A stretch of 64,000 bases of DNA from Haliclystus octoradiatus (Eukaryota; Cnidaria; Staurozoa; Stauromedusae; Haliclystidae): assembly GCA_916610825.1 (NCBI GenBank), contig OU744448.1:7054650-7118649 (forward strand). The letters run 5' to 3'. The stretch's first letter is position 1, and each line of letters opens with the position of its first letter. The notes beneath the pieces are model-generated. The model was not told where the DNA came from and did not search any database. It saw only the letters and a program-made list of their open reading frames with translations. The position numbers were made by a program, and so were the translations under genes. Shown piece after piece: positions 26,733 to 40,709 of the stretch.

Positions 26733-27661
26733 TTAAACTAGATTGACTCCGTATGATTCATCTGTGTTATCATTGCATTTGTATTGACAGCGAAAGAGAA
26801 GTTTTAAGAAACGTTTGACAAGGCTAGATTTCTTATTCAGTACTTCAGAGTCAGCGTTAACATCTTTAGCAAAATCGCTTTCAATGACGGTGATGTTGTT
26901 GTTGTTATCGATTAAGCATCCTTTGAGATTTTTCTGAATAGTGAGCTGACACTCCAATTCGTTTACCATCTCAGATATGCTGTATGGCTCAGGGTTCTCA
27001 TTTTTCTGGCTATTTTCGTTTATAATATCGTCGTACTCGTAAGTTATATTATTCAGAAGTTCTTCGTCATAGGTTACGTAAAAGATAGATTCAGTGTCAC
27101 TTCCACAAGCATTAAAACTTTCTTCACCTGATGAGGAATTCAGTAGCTCTTCATCGAATGTGACATTAAACAGTTCATCATCGTCCTCATCATCAGAGTT
27201 GCATCTTAATAAATCTTCATCGTATGTGATATTGAATAAACTATCGTCATCTCCATCATCATCATCTTGAAGGTAGGAAAAATGTCTGAAACAAATGAAG
27301 AACATCAAAATTATGCACTTGCATATAAATTGCAAGGGGGTAAGCTCATTGTTATCAACCCATATATTTGAAAGCAATGACCATTATTTTGTGGAGATAT
27401 AATATAAGCCGAATGAAGATAAAGGTTTCTCACACACACTACACGTGACCATTATTGACAGGTAAATTTTATTTCTAAAACATTTATAGTGATTTTTATC
27501 GACAGCGTAGTATCACACACTGTATAAAATATGCTGGGCAGGCATCACGTTATATTGTTGATTTTATTTATGAATAAGCACCTGTTAGCTTTACTATTCA
27601 ATGCTGAGTACATTTCCATTTCTGCAACAATTAATGGTGTTTCGATTAGAATATCCATCAT
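26733..27661 (-). CDS. Acidic repeat protein, copy 11 (A/B chimera)
   Basis: Exons 27582-27661 and 26733-27285. The C-terminal part is class A (Ile94, Asn106, Asn122, Ala166, Arg192) with a class A 3' flank. Exon b (Leu10), the intron 2 acceptor region and the promoter are class B. The switch lies between about 27090 and 27303, inside exon c. Upstream in-frame ATG at 27810. Confidence 0.6.
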
Positions 27662-29325
27662 AATCTGAAATCCAAAATAGAAATACAAGGTATAAATATA
27701 GCTTTACTACATACCTGAACAATTATACTTGGCAAGAAACGAAAACAACTTATGTAATATCCCTTTTTTTGTTGTTCATGTCTTGATCTGCCCGTTTGCA
27801 CAAAATTCATGACTTATGATCACTCTTATTCGATGCATCAAGATGCAATTAATCCATTTAAGTAATTAATACAAATTAACAATTGAAAACAAACAACATC
27901 ATTTATATTAACTAATCTCACCTCACATATATAAATCCGTTGAATTTCTCGATAGTTAATATCAATAAAATACGTTAACAGCTTCAGTCAAACCAAAAAA
28001 GACTTGATCAGCAAACTGCAAGTTTCGAAGAACAGATTCTATCCGATTGTGACGTCACTCGTTTAGCTGTAGTCCCGTTCCGATGAACAACGTAATTCTG
28101 AAAACGAGGTCAAATCAGTAAGAGAAATATGTCAGTCTTGAAATGGTTCAAACGTCATCTGTATCATTCATATATGCACTCTAATATCAGTATATTTGAA
28201 GACCGCCATAGCAAATGTTTGAATTAAGTCATCAAGAGTGAAACTATGAAGAGTTTATCTATAATGGATCCTTCTTTGGCACTGCTGTCGTCAATTTTAG
28301 ATGGATCTACTAATATCTATAACAACTTTTTTCACAACGTCTTGCATTTTACTATCTTCATGTCATCATCAGTTATATATAAATACAGATTAGGTACTGT
28401 ATAATTTGGAAAAATAAGTTTATGAAATAAATAAATTATCTTCTATAACCCTATAATACCTTAATACATAATACATTATGATCTATAACTCACAATATTT
28501 GCTTTTGAAACTCAGCCTAAAACTCCACAAAGTTGATAAGCGTATACAGCTTAACAAGTAATACCTCCGCTGATACTCACTCGAGGCTCTCTAGATTCAA
28601 ATTAAGTGATCAGATGGATATAATGAAAGAGACAAATTTGAAACTTCACCTTTATATTTGGATGAATATGTTTATTTAGTCAAATAAAATGTTATGATTA
28701 TAAGATTGTTTCTAGATTGTATATCCTACACTCTAGTTTACCAATTGAAACAGAGCTCATGTCATCAAGGCATTCAGAACAAAATATCAACAAACCACTT
28801 ACTGCATAAAATCATCTGGAAGCCCTTTCTACGTTAATATTTGCTGCAAGTTGAAGATTGCTTGGCCATAAACTGTATAGTAAGATCTTCAAAGATATTG
28901 TAGTGTGGGAATTGGTACAAAAGGGAACCTAATTTATAATAAGGAGAAAAATTAAAGGACAAACACTATTAAGAAGCTCCCTTAAGTGAGATACTGCAAT
29001 GAAAATGCCAGCTTTTTCCTCGAGAATCAAATATACTTATGGAACTTACTACAAAAGACCTAGTATAGACTTTGCCGTTACAGTTTTCTAGCGCCTGGGA
29101 CAGGTTGTTAGTGGATAGCGAGGGATTTAACAGAAAGGGTTGTGTTAATAAGTAAAGCTACAATAAATGTGGTTAAAAAGATCAAATTGTTGGTTACATG
29201 TACAAAAAAGCAATTTTGACTCTAAACAAATTTTTAATTCAGGGGCGGGGAGACAAATGGAATAAACAAAACAATTGACCATTATAGTTGTGTTCGCTGC
29301 GTATATATTTTCATTTTATACAAAC

Positions 29326-30254
29326 TTAAACTAGATTGACTCCGTATGATTCATCTGTGTTATCATTGCATTTGTATTGACAGCGAAAGAGAAGTTTTAA
29401 GAAACGTTTGACAAGGCTAGATTTCTTATTCAGTACTTCAGAGTCAGCGTTAACATCTTTAGCAAAATCGCTTTCAATGACGGTGATGTTGTTGTTGTTA
29501 TCGATTAAGCATCCTTTGAGATTTTTCTGAATAGTGAGCTGACACTCCAATTCGTTTACCATCTCAGATATGCTGTATGGCTCAGGGTTCTCATTTTTCT
29601 GGCTATTTTCGTTTATAATATCGTCGTACTCGTAAGTTATATTATTCAGAAGTTCTTCGTCATAGGTTACGTAAAAGATAGATTCAGTGTCACTTCCACA
29701 AGCATTAAAACTTTCTTCACCTGATGAGGAATTCAGTAGCTCTTCATCGAATGTGACATTAAACAGTTCATCATCGTCCTCATCATCAGAGTTGCATCTT
29801 AATAAATCTTCATCGTATGTGATATTGAATAAACTATCGTCATCTCCATCATCATCATCTTGAAGGTAGGAAAAATGTCTGAAACAAATGAAGAATATCA
29901 AAATTATGCAATTGCATATAATTTGCAAGGGGGTAAGCTCATTGTTATCAACCCATATATTTGAAAGCAATGACCATTATTTTGTGGAGATATAATATAA
30001 GCCGAATAAAGATAAAGGTTTCTCACACACACTAAACGTGATCATTATTGACAGGTATATTTTATTTCTAAAACATTTGTAGTGATTTTTATCGACAGCG
30101 TAGTATCACACACTGTATAAAATATGCTGGGTAGGCATCACATTATATAGTTGATTTTATTTATGAATAAGCACCTGTTAGCTTTACTATTCAATGCTGA
30201 GTACATTTCCATTTCTGCAACAATTGATGGTGTTTCGATTAGAATATCCATCAT
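29326..30254 (-). CDS. Acidic repeat protein, copy 12 (class A)
   Basis: Exons 30175-30254 and 29326-29878. Protein identical to copies 1 and 3. Last class A unit before the class C block. Confidence 0.62.
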
Positions 30255-31938
30255 AATCTGAAATCCAAAATAGAAATGCAAGGTATAAATATAGCTTTAC
30301 TACATACCTGAACAATTATACTTGGCAAGAAACGAAAACAACTTATGTAATATCCCTTTTTTGTTGTTCATGTCTTGATCTGTCCGTTTGCACAAAATTC
30401 ATGACTTATGATCACTCTTATTCGATGCATCAAGATGCAATTAATCCATTTAAGTAATTAATACAAATTAACAATTGGAACCAAACAACATCATTTATAT
30501 TAACTAATCTCACCTCACATATATAAATCCGTTGAATTTCTCGATAGTTAATATCAATAAAATACGTTAACAGCTTCAGTCAAACCAAAAAAGACTTGAT
30601 CAGCAAACTGCGAGTTTCGAAGAACAGATTCTATCCGATTGTGACGTCACTCATTTAGCTGTAGTCCCGTTCCAATGAACAACGTAATTCTGAAAACGAG
30701 GTCAAATCAGCAAGAGAAATATGTCAGTCTTGAAATGGTACAAACGTCATCTGTATCATTCATATATGCACTCTAATATCAGTATATTTGAAGACGGCCA
30801 TAGCAAATGTTTGAATTAAGTCATCAAGAGTGAAACTATGAAGAGTTTATAACAAAAAATTAGCATTGGTCCTATAATGGATCCTTCTTTGGCACTGCTG
30901 TCGTCAATTTTAGATGGATCTACTAATATCTATAACAATTTTTTTCACAACGTCTCGCATTTTACTATCTTCATGTCATCATCAGTTATATATAAATACA
31001 GATTAGGTACTGTATAATTTGGAAAAATAAGTTTATGAAATAAATAAATTATCTTCTATAACCCTATAATACCTTAATACATAATACATTATGATCTATA
31101 ACTCACAATGTTTGCTTTTGAAACTCAGCCTAAAACTCCACAAAGTTGATAAGCGTATACAGCTTAACAAGTAATACCTCCGCTGATACTCACTCGAGGC
31201 TCTCTAGATTCAAATTAAGTGATCAGATGGATATAATGAAAGAGACAAATTTGAAACTTCACCTTTATATTTGGATGAATATGTTTATTTAGTCAAATAA
31301 AATGTTATGATTATAAGATTGTTTCTAGATTGTATATCCTACACTCTAATTTACCAATTGAAACAGAGCTCATATCATCAAGGCATTCAGAAGAAAATAT
31401 CAACAAACCACTTACTGCATAAAATCATCTGGAAGCCCTTTCTACGTTAATATTTGCTGCAAGTTGAAGATTGCTTGGCCATAAACTGTATAGTAAGATA
31501 TTCAAAGATATTGTAGTGTGGGAATTGGTACAAAAGTGAACCCCATTTATAATAAGGAGAAAAATTAAAGGACCGACACTATTAAGAAGCTCCCTTAAGT
31601 GAGATACCGCAATGAAAATGCCAGCTTATTCCTCGAGAATCAAATATACTTATGGAACTTACTACAAAAGACCTAGTATAGACTTTGCCGTTACAGTTTT
31701 CTAGCGCCTGAGACAGGTTGTTAGTGGATAGCGAGGGATTTAAAAGAAAGGGTTGTGTTAATAAGTAAAGCTACAATAAATGTGGTTAAAAAGATCAAAT
31801 TGTTGGTTACATGTACAAAAAAGCAGTTTTGACTCTAAACAAATTTTTATTTCAGGGGCGGGGAGACAAATGGAATAAACAAAACAATTGACCATTATAG
31901 TTGTGTTCGCTGCGTATATATTTTCATTTTATACAAAC

Positions 31939-32867
31939 TTAAACTAGATTGACTCCGTATGATTCATCTGTGTTATCATTGCATTTGTATTGACAGCAAA
32001 AGAGAAGTTTTAAGAAACGTTTGACAAGGCTAGATTTCTTATTCAGTACTTCAGAGTCAGCGTTAACATCTTTAGCAAAATCGCTTTCAATGACGGTGAT
32101 GTTGTTGTTGTTATCGATTAAGCATCCTTTGAGATTTTTCTGGATAGTGAGCTGACACTCCAATTCGTTTACCATCTCAGAGATGCTGTATGGCTCAGGG
32201 TTCTCACTTTTCTGGCTATTTTCGTTTATAATATCGTCGTACTCGTAAGTTATATCATTCAGAAGTTCTTCGTCATAGGTTACGTAAAATAAAGATTCAG
32301 TGTCACTGCCACAATCATTAAAACTTTCTTCACCTGATGAGGAATTCAGTAGCTCTTCATCGAATGTGACATTAAAAAGTTCATCATCGTCCTCATCATC
32401 AGAGTTGCATCTTAATAAATCTTCATCGTATGTGATATTGAATAAACTATCGTCATCTCCATCATCATCATCTTGAAGGTAGGAAAAATGTCTGAAACAA
32501 ATGAAGAATATCAAAATTATGCACTTGCATATAAATTTCAAGGGAGTAAGCTCATTATTATCAACCCATATATTTGAAAGCAATGACCATTATTTTGTGG
32601 AGATATAATATAAGCCGAATGAAGATAAAGGTTTCTCACACACACTACACGTGACCATTATTGACAGGTATATTTTATTTCTAAAACATTTATAGTGATT
32701 TTTATCGACAACGTAGTATCACACACTGTATAAAATATGCTTGGCAGGCATCACGTTATATCGTTGATTTTATTTATGAATAAGCACCTGTTAGCTTTAC
32801 TATTCAATGCTGAGTACATTTCCATTTCTGCAACAATTAATGGTGTTTCGATTAGAATATCCATCAT
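31939..32867 (-). CDS. Acidic repeat protein, copy 13 (class C)
   Basis: Exons 32788-32867 and 31939-32491. Class C combines A-like residues (Glu101, Glu126, Ser129, Asn135, Ala166) with B-like ones (Leu10, Leu94, Asp106, Ser122, Cys192) and adds several silent changes. Private A86D. Exon a has a TAA before the exon b frame, so translation should start at the ATGATG in exon b. Confidence 0.6.
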
Positions 32868-34552
32868 AATCTGAAATCCAAAATAGAAATCCAAGGTATA
32901 AATATAGCTTTACTACATACCTGAACAATTATACTTGGCAAGAAACGAAAACAAGTTATGTAATATTACTTTTTTTGTTGTTCATGTCTTGATCTGCCCG
33001 TTTGCACAAAATTCATGACTTATGATCACTCTTATTCGATGCATCAAGATGCAATTAATCCATTTAAGTAATTAATACAAATTAACAATTGAAAACAAAC
33101 AACATCATTTATATTAACTAATCTCACCTCACATATATAAATCCGTTGAATTTCTCGATAGTTAATATCAATAAAATACTTTAACAGCTTCAGTCAAACC
33201 AAAAAAGACTTGATAAGCAAATTGCAAGTTTCGAAGAACAGATTCTATCCGATTGTGACGTCACTCGTTTAGCTGTAGTCCCGTTCCAATGAACAACGTA
33301 ATTCTGAAAACGAGGTCAAATCAGCAAGAGAAATATGTCAGTCTTGAAATGGTTCAAACGTCATCTGTATCATTCATATATGCACTCTAATATCAGTATA
33401 TTTGAAGACGGCCATAGCAAATGTTTGAATTAAGTCATCAAGAGTGAAACTATGAAGAGTTTATACCAAAAAATTAGCATTGGTCCCATAATGGATCCTT
33501 CTTTGGCACTGCTGTCGTCAATTTTAGATGGATCTACTAATATCTATAACAATTTTTTTCACAACGTCTCGCATTTTACTATTTTCATGTCATCATCAGT
33601 TATATATAAATACAGATTAGGTACTGTATAATTTGGAAAAATAAGTTTATGAAATAAAGAAATTATCTTCTATAACCCTATAATACCTTAATACATAATA
33701 CATTATGATCTATAACTCACAATATTTGCTTTTGAAACTCAGCCTAAAACTTCACAAAGTTGATAAGTGTATACAGCTTAACAAGTAATACCTCCGCTGA
33801 TACTCACTCGAGGCTCTCTAGATTCAAATTAAGTGATCAGATGGATATAATGAAAGAGACAAATTTGAAACTTCACCTTTATATTTGGATGAATATGTTT
33901 ATTTAGTCAAATAAAATGTTATGATTATAAGATTGTTTCTAGATTGTATATCCTACACTCTAATTTACCAATTGAAACAGAGCTCATATCATCAAGGCAT
34001 TCAGAAGAAAATATCAACAAACCACTTACTGCATAAAATCATCTGGAAGCCCTTTCTACGTTAATATTTGCTGCAAGTTGAAGATTGCTTGGCCATAAAC
34101 TGTATAGTAAGATATTCAAAGATATTGTAGTGTGGGAATTGGTACAAAAGTGAACCCCATTTATAATAAGGAGAAAAATTAAAGGACCGACACTATTAAG
34201 AAGCTCCCTTAAGTGAGATACCGCAATGAAAATGCCAGCTTATTCCTCGAGAATCAAATATACTTATGGAACTTACTACAAAAGACCTAGTATAGACTTT
34301 GCCGTTACAGTTTTTTAGCGGCTGAGACAGGTTGTTAGTGGATAGCGAGGGATTTAAAAGAAAGGGTTGTGTTAATAAGTAAAGCTACAATAAATGTGGT
34401 TAAAAAGATCAAATTGTTGGTTACATGTACAAAAAAGCAGTTTTGACTCTAAACAAATTTTTATTTCAGGGGCGGGGAGACAAATGGAATAAACAAAACA
34501 ATTGACCATTATAGTTGTGTTCGCTGCGTATATATTTTCATTTTATACAAAC

Positions 34553-35481
34553 TTAAACTAGATTGACTCCGTATGATTCATCTGTGTTATCATTGCATTT
34601 GTATTGACAGCAAAAGAGAAGTTTTAAGAAACGTTTGACAAGGCTAGATTTCTTATTCAGTACTTCAGAGTCAGCGTTAACATCTTTAGCAAAATCGCTT
34701 TCAATGACGGTGATGTTGTTGTTGTTATCGATTAAGCATCCTTTGAGATTTTTCTGGATAGTGAGCTGACACTCCAATTCGTTTACCATCTCAGAGATGC
34801 TGTATGGCTCAGGGTTCTCACTTTTCTGGCTATTTTCGTTTATAATATCGTCGTACTCGTAAGTTATATCATTCAGAAGTTCTTCGTCATAGGTTACGTA
34901 AAATAAAGATTCAGTGTCACTGCCGCAATCATTAAAACTTTCTTCACCTGATGAGGAATTCAATAGCTCTTCATCGAATGTGACATTAAAAAGTTCATCA
35001 TCGTCCTCATCATCAGAGTTGCATGTTAATAAATCTTCATCGTATGTGATATTGAATAAACTATCGTCATCTCCATCATCATCATCTTGAAGGTAGGAAA
35101 AATGTCTGAAACAAATGAAGAATATCAAAATTATGCACTTGCATATAAATTTCAAGGGAGTAAGCTCATTATTATCAACCCATATATTTGAAAGCAATGA
35201 CCATTATTTTGTGGAGATATAATATAAGCCGAATGAAGATAAAGGTTTCTCACACACACTACACGTGACCATTATTGACAGGTATATTTTATTTCTAAAA
35301 CATTTATAGTGATTTTTATCGACAACGTAGTATCACACACTGTATAAAATATGCTGGGCAGGCATCACGTTATATCGTTGATTTTATTTATGAATAAGCA
35401 CCTGTTAGCTTTACTATTCAATGCTGAGTACATTTCCATTTCTGCAACAATTAATGGTGTTTCGATTAGAATATCCATCAT
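34553..35481 (-). CDS. Acidic repeat protein, copy 14 (class C)
   Basis: Exons 35402-35481 and 34553-35105. A86D as copy 13, plus R54T. The residue before the second acidic run changes from basic to polar. The flank has ttttttagcggctg in place of ttttctagcgcctg near 34312-34323. Confidence 0.6.
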
Positions 35482-37166
35482 AATCTGAAATCCAAAATAG
35501 AAATCCAAGGTATAAATATAGCTTTACTACATACCTGAACAATTATACTTGGCAAGAAACGAAAACAAGTTATGTAATATTACTTTTTTTGTTGTTCATG
35601 TCTTGATCTGCCCGTTTGCACAAAATTCATGACTTATGATCACTCTTATTCGATGCATCAAGATGCAATTAATCCATTTAAGTAATTAATACAAATTAAC
35701 AATTGAAAACAAACAACATCATTTATATTAACTAATCTCACCTCACATATATAAATCCGTTGAATTTCTCGATAGTTAATATCAATAAAATACTTTAACA
35801 GCTTCAGTCAAACCAAAAAAGACTTGATAAGCAAACTGCGAGTTTCGAAGAACAGATTCTATCCGATTGTGACGTCACTCGTTTAGCTGTAGTCCCGTTC
35901 CAATGAACAACGTAATTCTGAAAACGAGGTCAAATCAGCAAGAGAAATATGTCAGTCTTGAAATGGTTCAAACGTCATCTGTATCATTCATATATGCACT
36001 CTAATATCAGTATATTTGAAGACGGCCATAGCAAATGTTTGAATTAAGTCATCAAGAGTGAAACTATGAAGAGTTTATACCAAAAAATTAGCATTGGTCC
36101 CATAATGGATCCTTCTTTGGCACTGCTGTCGTCAATTTTAGATGGATCTACTAATATCTATAACAATTTTTTTCACAACGTCTCGCATTTTACTATTTTC
36201 ATGTCATCATCAGTTATATATAAATACAGATTAGGTACTGTATAATTTGGAAAAATAAGTTTATGAAATAAATAAATTATCTTCTATAACCCTATAATAC
36301 CTTAATACATAATACATTATGATCTATAACTCACAATATTTGCTTTTGAAACTCAGCCTAAAACTCCACAAAGTTGATAAGCGTATACAGCTTAACAAGT
36401 AATACCTCCGCTGATACTCACTCGAGGCTCTCTAGATTCAAATTAAGTGATCAGATGGATATAATGAAAGAGACAAATTTGAAACTTCACCTTTATATTT
36501 GGATGAATATGTTTATTTAGTCAAATAAAATGTTATGATTATAAGATTGTTTCTAGATTGTATATCCTACACTCTAATTTACCAATTGAAACAGAGCTCA
36601 TATCATCAAGGCATTCAGAAGAAAATATCAACAAACCACTTACTGCATAAAATCATCTGGAAGCCCTTTCTACGTTAATATTTGCTGCAAGTTGAAGATT
36701 GCTTGGCCATAAACTGTATAGTAAGATATTCAAAGATATTGTAGTGTGGGAATTGGTACAAAAGTGAACCCCATTTATAATAAGGAGAAAAATTAAAGGA
36801 CCGACACTATTAAGAAGCTCCCTTAAGTGAGATACCGCAATGAAAATGCCAGCTTATTCCTCGAGAATCAAATATACTTATGGAACTTACTACAAAAGAC
36901 CTAGTATAGACTTTGCCGTTACAGTTTTCTAGCGCCTGAGACAGGTTGTTAGTGGATAGCGAGGGATTTAAAAGAAAGGGTTGTGTTAATAAGTAAAGCT
37001 ACAATAAATGTGGTTAAAAAGATCAAATTGTTGGTTACATGTACAAAAAAGCAGTTTTGACTCTAAACAAATTTTTATTTCAGGGGCGGGGAGACAAATG
37101 GAATAAACAAAACAATTGACCATTATAGTTGTGTTCGCTGCGTATATATTTTCATTTTATACAAAC

Positions 37167-38095
37167 TTAAACTAGATTGACTCCGTATGATTCATCTGTG
37201 TTATCATTGCATTTGTATTGACAGCAAAAGAGAAGTTTTAAGAAACGTTTGACAAGGCTAGATTTCTTATTCAGTACTTCAGAGTCAGCGTTAACATCTT
37301 TAGCAAAATCGCTTTCAATGACGGTGATGTTGTTGTTGTTATCGATTAAGCATCCTTTGAGATTTTTCTGGATAGTGAGCTGACACTCCAATTCGTTTAC
37401 CATCTCAGAGATGCTGTATGGCTCAGGGTTCTCACTTTTCTGGCTATTTTCGTTTATAATATCGTCGTACTCGTAAGTTATATCATTCAGAAGTTCTTCG
37501 TCATAGGTTACGTAAAATAAAGATTCAGTGTCACTGCCGCAATCATTAAAACTTTCTTCACCTGATGAGGAATTCAATAGCTCTTCATCGAATGTGACAT
37601 TAAAAAGTTCATCATCGTCCTCATCATCAGAGTTGCATGTTAATAAATCTTCATCGTATGTGATATTGAATAAACTATCGTCATCTCCATCATCATCATC
37701 TTGAAGGTAGGAAAAATGTCTGAAACAAATGAAGAATATCAAAATTATGCACTTGCATATAAATTTCAAGGGAGTAAGCTCATTATTATCAACCCATATA
37801 TTTGAAAGCAATGACCATTATTTTGTGGAGATATAATATAAGCCGAATGAAGATAAAGGTTTCTCACACACACTACACGTGACCATTATTGACAGGTATA
37901 TTTTATTTCTAAAACATTTATAGTGATTTTTATCGACAACGTAGTATCACACACTGTATAAAATATGCTGGGCAGGCATCACGTTATATCGTTGATTTTA
38001 TTTATGAATAAGCACCTGTTAGCTTTACTATTCAATGCTGAGTACATTTCCATTTCTGCAACAATTAATGGTGTTTCGATTAGAATATCCATCAT
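37167..38095 (-). CDS. Acidic repeat protein, copy 15 (class C)
   Basis: Exons 38016-38095 and 37167-37719. Same protein as copy 14 (R54T, A86D); the whole unit is almost identical to its neighbour, which points to very recent duplication or conversion. Confidence 0.6.
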
Positions 38096-39780
38096 AATCT
38101 GAAATCCAAAATAGAAATCCAAGGTATAAATATAGCTTTACTACATACCTGAACAATTATACTTGGCAAGAAACGAAAACAAGTTATGTAATATTACTTT
38201 TTTTGTTGTTCATGTCTTGATCTGCCCGTTTGCACAAAATTCATGACTTATGATCACTCTTATTCGATGCATCAAGATGCAATTAATCCATTTAAGTAAT
38301 TAATACAAATTAACAATTGAAAACAAACAACATCATTTATATTAACTAATCTCACCTCACATATATAAATCCGTTGAATTTCTCGATAGTTAATATCAAT
38401 AAAATACTTTAACAGCTTCAGTCAAACCAAAAAAGACTTGATAAGCAAACTGCGAGTTTCGAAGAACAGATTCTATCCGATTGTGACGTCACTCGTTTAG
38501 CTGTAGTCCCGTTCCAATGAACAACGTAATTCTGAAAACGAGGTCAAATCAGCAAGAGAAATATGTCAGTCTTGAAATGGTTCAAACGTCATCTGTATCA
38601 TTCATATATGCACTCTAATATCAGTATATTTGAAGACGGCCATAGCAAATGTTTGAATTAAGTCATCAAGAGTGAAACTATGAAGAGTTTATACCAAAAA
38701 ATTAGCATTGGTCCCATAATGGATCCTTCTTTGGCACTGCTGTCGTCAATTTTAGATGGATCTACTAATATCTATAACAATTTTTTTCACAACGTCTCGC
38801 ATTTTACTATTTTCATGTCATCATCAGTTATATATAAATACAGATTAGGTACTGTATAATTTGGAAAAATAAGTTTATGAAATAAATAAATTATCTTCTA
38901 TAACCCTATAATACCTTAATACATAATACATTATGATCTATAACTCACAATATTTGCTTTTGAAACTCAGCCTAAAACTCCACAAAGTTGATAAGCGTAT
39001 ACAGCTTAACAAGTAATACCTCCGCTGATACTCACTCGAGGCTCTCTAGATTCAAATTAAGTGATCAGATGGATATAATGAAAGAGACAAATTTGAAACT
39101 TCACCTTTATATTTGGATGAATATGTTTATTTAGTCAAATAAAATGTTATGATTATAAGATTGTTTCTAGATTGTATATCCTACACTCTAATTTACCAAT
39201 TGAAACAGAGCTCATATCATCAAGGCATTCAGAAGAAAATATCAACAAACCACTTACTGCATAAAATCATCTGGAAGCCCTTTCTACGTTAATATTTGCT
39301 GCAAGTTGAAGATTGCTTGGCCATAAACTGTATAGTAAGATATTCAAAGATATTGTAGTGTGGGAATTGGTACAAAAGTGAACCCCATTTATAATAAGGA
39401 GAAAAATTAAAGGACCGACACTATTAAGAAGCTCCCTTAAGTGAGATACCGCAATGAAAATGCCAGCTTATTCCTCGAGAATCAAATATACTTATGGAAC
39501 TTACTACAAAAGACCTAGTATAGACTTTGCCGTTACAGTTTTCTAGCGCCTGAGACAGGTTGTTAGTGGATAGCGAGGGATTTAAAAGAAAGGGTTGTGT
39601 TAATAAGTAAAGCTACAATAAATGTGGTTAAAAAGATCAAATTGTTGGTTACATGTACAAAAAAGCAGTTTTGACTCTAAACAAATTTTTATTTCAGGGG
39701 CGGGGAGACAAATGGAATAAACAAAACAATTGACCATTATAGTTGTGTTCGCTGCGTATATATTTTCATTTTATACAAAC

Positions 39781-40709
39781 TTAAACTAGATTGACTCCGT
39801 ATGATTCATCTGTGTTATCATTGCATTTGTATTGACAGCAAAAGAGAAGTTTTAAGAAACGTTTGACAAGGCTAGATTTCTTATTCAGTACTTCAGAGTC
39901 AGCGTTAACATCTTTAGAAAAATCGCTTTCAATGACGGTGATGTTGTTGTTGTTATCGATTAAGCATCCTTTGAGATTTTTCTGGATAGTGAGCTGACAC
40001 TCCAATTCGTTTACCATCTCAGAGATGCTGTATGGCTCAGGGTTCTCACTTTTCTGGCTATTTTCGTTTATAATATCGTCGTACTCGTAAGTTATATCAT
40101 TCAGAAGTTCTTCGTCATAGGTTACGTAAAATAAAGATTCAGTGTCACTTCCACAAGCATTAAAACTTTCTTCACCTGATGAGGAATTCAGTAGCTCTTC
40201 ATCGAATGTGACATTAAACAGTTCATCATCGTCCTCATCATCAGAGTTGCATCTTAATAAATCTTCATCGTATGTGATATTGAATAAACTATCGTCATCT
40301 CCATCATCATCATCTTGAAGGTAGGAAAAATGTCTGAAACAAATGAAGAATATCAAAATTATGCACTTGCATATAAATTTCAAGGGAGTAAGCTCATTAT
40401 TATCAACCCATATATTTGAAAGCAATGACCATTATTTTGTGGAGATATAATATAAGCCGAATGAAGATAAAGGTTTCTCACACACCCTACACGTGACCAT
40501 TATTGACAGTTATATTTTATTTCTAAAACATTTATAGTGATTTTTATCGACAACGTAGTATCACACACTGTATAAAATATGCTGGGCAGGCATCACGTTA
40601 TATCGTTGATTTTATTTATGAATAAGCACCTGTTAGCTTTACTATTCTATGCTGAGTACATTTCCATTTCTGCAACAATTAATGGTGTTTCGATTAGAAT
40701 ATCCATCAT
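39781..40709 (-). pseudogene. Acidic repeat gene, copy 16 (class C), nonsense in exon b
   Basis: Exons 40630-40709 and 39781-40333. Exon c is fully open (Arg54, Ala86, Ser166), but a base change at 40648 turns codon 21 (TTG) into TAG at 40647-40649. Under the spliced model only 20 residues would be made. If exon b were not coding, this copy would be intact, so it is a useful test of the gene model. Confidence 0.5.

Larger units (their letters stand above)
13006..28624. repeat. Higher-order block 2: units 6-11 (A, Bh, Bh, A, Bl, A/B)
   Basis: This repeats block 1 with one extra Bh unit (units 7 and 8). The extra unit follows a hybrid spacer at 17791-17870, where B-type sequence switches to the A-type long form. 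That fits one unequal crossover. Unit 12 (A) starts what would be a third copy, after which class C takes over. Confidence 0.65.
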
